Part shown: positions 60,474-64,000 of the stretch, one piece after another | Numbering within the stretch: the first letter of the stretch is position 1 | Layout: every line of letters starts with the position of its first letter | NCBI GenBank assembly: GCA_035638075.1 | Contig: DASRAU010000034.1 | Location: 248,001-312,000 of the forward strand | Origin: DASRAU01 sp035638075 | GTDB taxonomy: Bacteria > Acidobacteriota > Polarisedimenticolia > Gp22-AA2 | Reading direction: 5' to 3' | DNA length: 64,000 bases | Notes under the pieces: model-generated | The model's input: the letters and a program-made list of their open reading frames with translations, nothing else | What the model was told of the DNA's origin: nothing | Database searches by the model: none | Program-made: the position numbers and the translations under genes

Positions 60474-61523
60474 TCAGTCTCGCGGCAGGCGCCGCGCTCC
60501 GCGGAACAGCTTCTTCCAGTACGGGTCGGCGAGGCGGTCGATGCGCACCTCGGGCCGCCTGCGGGTCGTCGCGTTGACGAAAGCGCGGCGGCCGATGGCG
60601 ATGCCGACGTGCGTGATGGTGCCGCGGCGCGGACCGAAGAACACCAGGTCGCCGGGGCGGATGCGTCCCGGCGGCACCGGGGAGAGCCGCCGGTCGGCCC
60701 ATTGCAGGTCGGCGTCGCGCGGCAGGATGACGCCCACCGCCCGGTGCGCCAGCTGCACCAGACCCGAGCAGTCGAGACCGAACGTCGTGATGCCGCCCCA
60801 CAGATAAGGAAGCCCGACGAAGCGCAGCGCCGTCGCCACGACCTCGGCGGCCCTGCCGGTCGTGCGCGAGATGGCGTGCCTCCCGGCGATCCCGACGGGA
60901 GCATGCAGGTCCGCCGTCTGCGCCCACCCGGTGCGGCCGTCGGGGAGGTGGATGCGCTGCCAATCCGCCGTGCCGACGGCGCCGCCGCGGGCCTCGTGGG
61001 CGGCGCCGGCGACGCGCCCGGCGCGGCGCGCGCGTGTCCCGGCGCTGCGCAGAGCGGGAGCGGCCGTGCCGGAGATCTCCACCCGCGCCAGCATCGGCAG
61101 GACGGCGATCGGAGCGCGCGTCGTCACGTCCTGGCCGGCGTAGACGTTGGCGAGAAGGCTGCGGACTTCCACGACCGGCATGTGGCGCCGGTCGTGGCGC
61201 AGCGCCGGCGAGCGCATCCAGCCGCGGTAGCGGTCGGGCGTCTCGACGAGCGCCCAGCCGCTGCGCCGGCGGATCACCAGGACCGAGGTGCCGAGAATCG
61301 CCTGGCTCACGACCGGGGACGTCGGCCGCGGCGCCGCGTGCATGTTGACGACCGGCGGCAGGACGACGAAGCGGCGGCGCGAGCGACGCTGCGGCGGAAG
61401 CGAAGGGACCGCCCCGGCGTCGCCGGCCGAGCGCCTCAGGACGGCGCGCCGGACCGGCGCGAGGACGCGGCGCTCCGGGTGGGCGCCGAGCCGGGCGGAT
61501 CGCCGGCGTCGATCGCGAATCAA
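60474..61523 (-). CDS. NlpC/P60 peptidoglycan endopeptidase with SH3-like regions
   Basis: A protein of up to 349 residues. The C-terminal NlpC/P60 domain has the Cys in GLDCSGLVQLAHRAVGV, His in ITHVGIAIGRRAFVN and the family spacing; two SH3b-like segments precede it (VVNMHAAPRPTSPVVSQAIL and VRSLLANVYAGQDVTTRAPI). It cleaves stem peptides of peptidoglycan. The N-terminal 55 residues are Arg-rich without a clear signal peptide, and the only upstream start is TTG 61523 without a ribosome site, so the true start may be further in. It follows galU by 10 bases. Confidence 0.82.
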   Translation of the reverse strand: MIRDRRRRSARLGAHPERRVLAPVRRAVLRRSAGDAGAVPSLPPQRRSRRRFVVLPPVVNMHAAPRPTSPVVSQAILGTSVLVIRRRSGWALVETPDRYRGWMRSPALRHDRRHMPVVEVRSLLANVYAGQDVTTRAPIAVLPMLARVEISGTAAPALRSAGTRARRAGRVAGAAHEARGGAVGTADWQRIHLPDGRTGWAQTADLHAPVGIAGRHAISRTTGRAAEVVATALRFVGLPYLWGGITTFGLDCSGLVQLAHRAVGVILPRDADLQWADRRLSPVPPGRIRPGDLVFFGPRRGTITHVGIAIGRRAFVNATTRRRPEVRIDRLADPYWKKLFRGARRLPRD

Positions 61524-61533
61524 GGGCGGAGGT

Positions 61534-62631
61534 TCACCCGGCGCGGCGGCGGCGGGCGGGAGCGGTGCGGCGCCCGGCGGCCTTTGCGGGGCGCGCCGCG
61601 CGGGACGGCCGCGACGCGGCCGCCGACGGAGCAGGCCGCGGCATGGCGAGCGTCTTCGGATCGGGGCGCACGGCCGCGCCGTCGAGCGACAGCGACTCGA
61701 GGTAGGCGCGGAACGGACCGCCGAGGTCCGGCCGGCGCAGCGCGAACTCCACCGTCGCCTTCAGGAAGCCGAGCTTGTCGCCGGTGTCATAGCGGATGCC
61801 CTCGAACGCGTAAGCGGTCATCGGCTGCACCTTCAGGAGCGAGCGCAGTCCGTCCGTGAGTTGGATCTCCCCGCCCCGGCCGGCGGCGGTCTCCTCGAGG
61901 TGAGGGAAGATCTCCGGCGTCAGGATGTAGCGGCCGATGATGGCGAGATCGGACGGCGCCTCCTCGGGCGGCGGCTTCTCCACCAAGTCGGTGATGCGGT
62001 ACGTGTGGCCGCGGCCGGTCGCGCCGCTGGTGGCATCGGATTCGTCCACGGCGACCATGCCGTAGTCGCGCGAGCGCTCACGCGCCACGCGCTCGACGGC
62101 GATGACCGACGACCCGGTGCGTGCGTAGACCTCGATCATCTGCTTCATGACCGGCACCGCGGCGTGGATGACGTCGTCGCCGAGGAAGACCGCGAACGGC
62201 TCGTGCCCGACGAGGTCGCGCGCCACGAGAATCGCGTGGCCGAGGCCGAGCGGCTCCTTCTGCCGTATATAGGACACGTTGATCAGGTCGGAGATGGTCC
62301 GCACCTCGCGCAGCGTCTCGTGCTTGCCGCGCCGCTCGAGGAGCGACTCCAGCTCGAAGGCGATGTCGAAGTGGTCCTCGATGGCGCTCTTGCCGCGGCC
62401 GGTGACGATGATGATCGCCTCGATCCCCGACGCGACCGCTTCCTCGATGACGTACTGGATGACCGGCTTGTCCACCAGGGGCAGCATTTCCTTGGGGAGC
62501 GCCTTGGTGGCCGGCAGGAAGCGCGTGCCGAGGCCGGCGGCCGGGAAGACCGCCTTGCGGACGCGCTGCGGGCGCGCCGGAGACCCGGAGGCCGGACCGT
62601 CGTGGCTTCTGTACACCGAGCGGGGACTCAT
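61534..62631 (-). CDS. galU: UTP-glucose-1-phosphate uridylyltransferase
   Basis: A 365-residue enzyme. Nucleotide-binding FPAAGLGTRFLPATKALPKE, the YVIEEAVASGIEAIIIVTGR region, FLGDDVIHA (metal Asp), DLVEKPPPEEAPSDL and GGEIQLTDGLRSLL all match GalU. It makes UDP-glucose for surface polysaccharides and envelope glycans. The C-terminal 40 residues are an Ala/Arg-rich extension beyond the usual end. Start at 62631. Confidence 0.95.
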   Translation of the reverse strand: MSPRSVYRSHDGPASGSPARPQRVRKAVFPAAGLGTRFLPATKALPKEMLPLVDKPVIQYVIEEAVASGIEAIIIVTGRGKSAIEDHFDIAFELESLLERRGKHETLREVRTISDLINVSYIRQKEPLGLGHAILVARDLVGHEPFAVFLGDDVIHAAVPVMKQMIEVYARTGSSVIAVERVARERSRDYGMVAVDESDATSGATGRGHTYRITDLVEKPPPEEAPSDLAIIGRYILTPEIFPHLEETAAGRGGEIQLTDGLRSLLKVQPMTAYAFEGIRYDTGDKLGFLKATVEFALRRPDLGGPFRAYLESLSLDGAAVRPDPKTLAMPRPAPSAAASRPSRAARPAKAAGRRTAPARRRRAG

Positions 62632-62661
62632 GACGCGCGGATTATAGGCCAGCCCAATCGC

Positions 62662-63333
62662 TCAGGTGGTCTTGAACAGGGCGAGAAGCGACGAGAACAG
62701 GCCCGGCTGCTTCGGCTCTTCACGCTGGGGCGGTGTCTTGCCGCGCCTGCCGCCGGCCGCGCGCCGCCGCCGCGAGACCGATCCGGCCAGGGGGGAGAGC
62801 GGCTCGCGGCGCCCGCTTCCTTCCGACGGCTCGATCTGCGAGCGCAGGTCGCGCAGGCGGGCGTAGAAGCCGGCGGTGTGGAACGAGCGCCAGAGACCGA
62901 GCGCCTCGGCATCGTGGTGGTGGCAGAACTCGTGGAGGAGCGTGTGCAGGAACGCTCCAGCCTTGACGACGTCGCCGCGCGCGGGCGTGCGATGCGGGAC
63001 CCGGATGCGGCCGAGCGGCTTGCCGCCGCGCGCCACCTTGGGGTCGGCGGGCGATGGCTGGCGCCGCCGGTAGTCCCCCTGCAGCGAATAGACGATGCGG
63101 GTGCCCTTGCGGCGATGCGGCTGGCGGTCGTCCGGGACGACCAGCTCGGGCGTCGGGATGCCGGCCTGGGCCGAAAGCAGATCGAGAAGCCGCTGCCCGG
63201 CCAGGGCTCGCCCGTCGGCATCGTCGGCCTCGAGGACGAGCAAGGCCGCGCGCGCCGCGGCCTCGGGGTCGGGCAGCGGCAACGACGTGACCTTCAGGCT
63301 CCGCCGGTAGTCCGCCCGGGCCGTACGCGCCAT
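62662..63333 (-). CDS. SprT-like zinc metallopeptidase domain protein
   Basis: A 223-residue protein. The zinc motif is HEFCHHHD in the segment FLHTLLHEFCHHHDAEALGL, and the preceding strand IRVPHRTPARGDVVKAG fits the SprT-like fold. The C-terminus is Arg-rich. The family is related to DNA-protein crosslink proteases, but function here is inferred from motif only. ATG at 63333 is close to the divergent serS start. Confidence 0.8.
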   Translation of the reverse strand: MARTARADYRRSLKVTSLPLPDPEAAARAALLVLEADDADGRALAGQRLLDLLSAQAGIPTPELVVPDDRQPHRRKGTRIVYSLQGDYRRRQPSPADPKVARGGKPLGRIRVPHRTPARGDVVKAGAFLHTLLHEFCHHHDAEALGLWRSFHTAGFYARLRDLRSQIEPSEGSGRREPLSPLAGSVSRRRRAAGGRRGKTPPQREEPKQPGLFSSLLALFKTT

Positions 63334-63361
63334 CGCCGCATCATAGATTAGACTGCGCGTC

Positions 63362-64000
63362 ATGCTCGACAGGACGTGGGTGCGGGACCACCTCGACGAG
63401 GTGGAGGCGGCGATGAAGAACCGCGGCGCCGCCGTGGATATCGAGGCCATCCGCCGGCTCGACCAGCAGCGCCGCAAGGCACTCCACGAGGTCGAGACCC
63501 TGAAGGCCCGTCGCAACGCCGTCTCCGGCGACATCGCCCGGCTCAAGAAGGAAGGCAAGGACGCGACGGCCCTCATCGAGGAGATGCGCGGCGCCGGCGA
63601 CCGCATCAAGGAGCTGGACGCGCGCGCCGGCGAAGCCGACGAGAAGCTCGAGGCGCTGCTGCTGGACGTTCCGAACCTGCCGCACGCGTCGGTGCCGGTG
63701 GGGAAGACGGCCGACGACAACGTCGAAGTGCGCCGCTGGGGCACCCCGCCGAAGTTCTCCTTCGCGCCGAAGGCGCACTGGGACCTGGGCGAGGCGCTCG
63801 GCATCCTCGATTTCGAGCGCGCGGCGAAGATGACCGGCGCCCGCTTCACCGTCTACCTGGGAGCCGGCGCGCGCCTGGAGCGGGCGCTCATCAACTTCAT
63901 GCTCGATCTGCAGACGAAGGAGCACGGCTACACCGAGGTGATGCCGCCGCTCATGGTCAACACCGAGTCCATGACCGGCACCGGCAACCTGCCGAAGTTC
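63362..64000 (+). CDS. serS: Seryl-tRNA synthetase (3' part outside window)
   Basis: About 213 N-terminal residues are present; the gene leaves the right edge. MLDRTWVRDHLDEVEAAMKN begins the long antiparallel coiled-coil arm that binds the tRNA-Ser variable loop (RRLDQQRRKALHEVETLKAR through the DARAGEADEKLEALLLDVPN turn). The catalytic domain starts at SVPVGKTADDNVEVRRWG with HWDLGEALGILDFERAAKMT. It charges serine onto tRNA-Ser; in a selenoprotein-making organism it would also charge tRNA-Sec. Confidence 0.95.
   Translation, partial: MLDRTWVRDHLDEVEAAMKNRGAAVDIEAIRRLDQQRRKALHEVETLKARRNAVSGDIARLKKEGKDATALIEEMRGAGDRIKELDARAGEADEKLEALLLDVPNLPHASVPVGKTADDNVEVRRWGTPPKFSFAPKAHWDLGEALGILDFERAAKMTGARFTVYLGAGARLERALINFMLDLQTKEHGYTEVMPPLMVNTESMTGTGNLPKF

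Overview
The window looks like chromosomal DNA of a high-GC (roughly 70% by eye), Gram-negative-type bacterium. The evidence is lipoproteins with lipoboxes, a MacB-like permease of the duplicated-permease type paired with a PadR repressor, a Ser/Thr kinase fused to kinesin-light-chain-type TPRs, DUF6600 and DUF2277 proteins, and giant secreted FG-GAP, lamin-tail and thrombospondin-3 proteins. This combination is typical of Acidobacteriota and neighbouring, mostly uncultured lineages; the assignment is inference. No rRNA, tRNA or CRISPR array was seen.

Layout. 0-11.5 kb: small regulatory and housekeeping genes. These include PadR/permease, ArsR/SRPBCC and PadR/membrane-protein units, each with a palindromic operator overlapping its promoter, and a membrane-anchored redoxin whose active-site residue is encoded by an in-frame UGA (4989-5786), most simply read as a selenoprotein. 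11.7-26.9 kb: a 1926-residue lamin-tail/CotH/dockerin-like/cohesin-like secreted protein, a hybrid histidine kinase, an HNH/13E12-type protein with an internal minisatellite, a Ser/Thr kinase with TPRs, an XRE regulator, a Tat-type exported superoxide dismutase and a lysyl-oxidase-family protein. 26.9-34.2 kb: an accessory, defence-like segment holding a beta-helix gene fragment, a NERD-helicase, a zinc-ribbon RNase HI, a type II restriction-modification pair, and an overlapping SIR2-like/DUF262 gene pair. The part from about 30 kb to 34.2 kb has visibly lower GC and stops 26 bases from the 3' end of uvrA.

34.2-44.8 kb: uvrA, a VOC protein, and a catabolic-looking operon of six genes joined by five consecutive 4-base overlaps (CocE-type hydrolase, SnoaL-like, FAH-family, FMN 2-hydroxyacid dehydrogenase, MFS transporter, M20 amidohydrolase). 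44.8-52.2 kb: polysaccharide deacetylase with two paralogous acetyltransferase-like proteins, a D-2-hydroxyacid dehydrogenase, HIT protein and MurA. 52.2-64 kb: a giant FG-GAP/TSP3 protein, a TPR metallopeptidase-like protein, zinc-ribbon proteins, NlpC/P60 peptidase, GalU, a SprT-like protein and the start of SerS.

The most notable candidates are the UGA-containing redoxin with a SECIS-like hairpin 11 bases downstream of the UGA, and the SIR2/DUF262 pair as a possible undescribed two-gene defence system next to a restriction-modification system whose nuclease I do not recognise.
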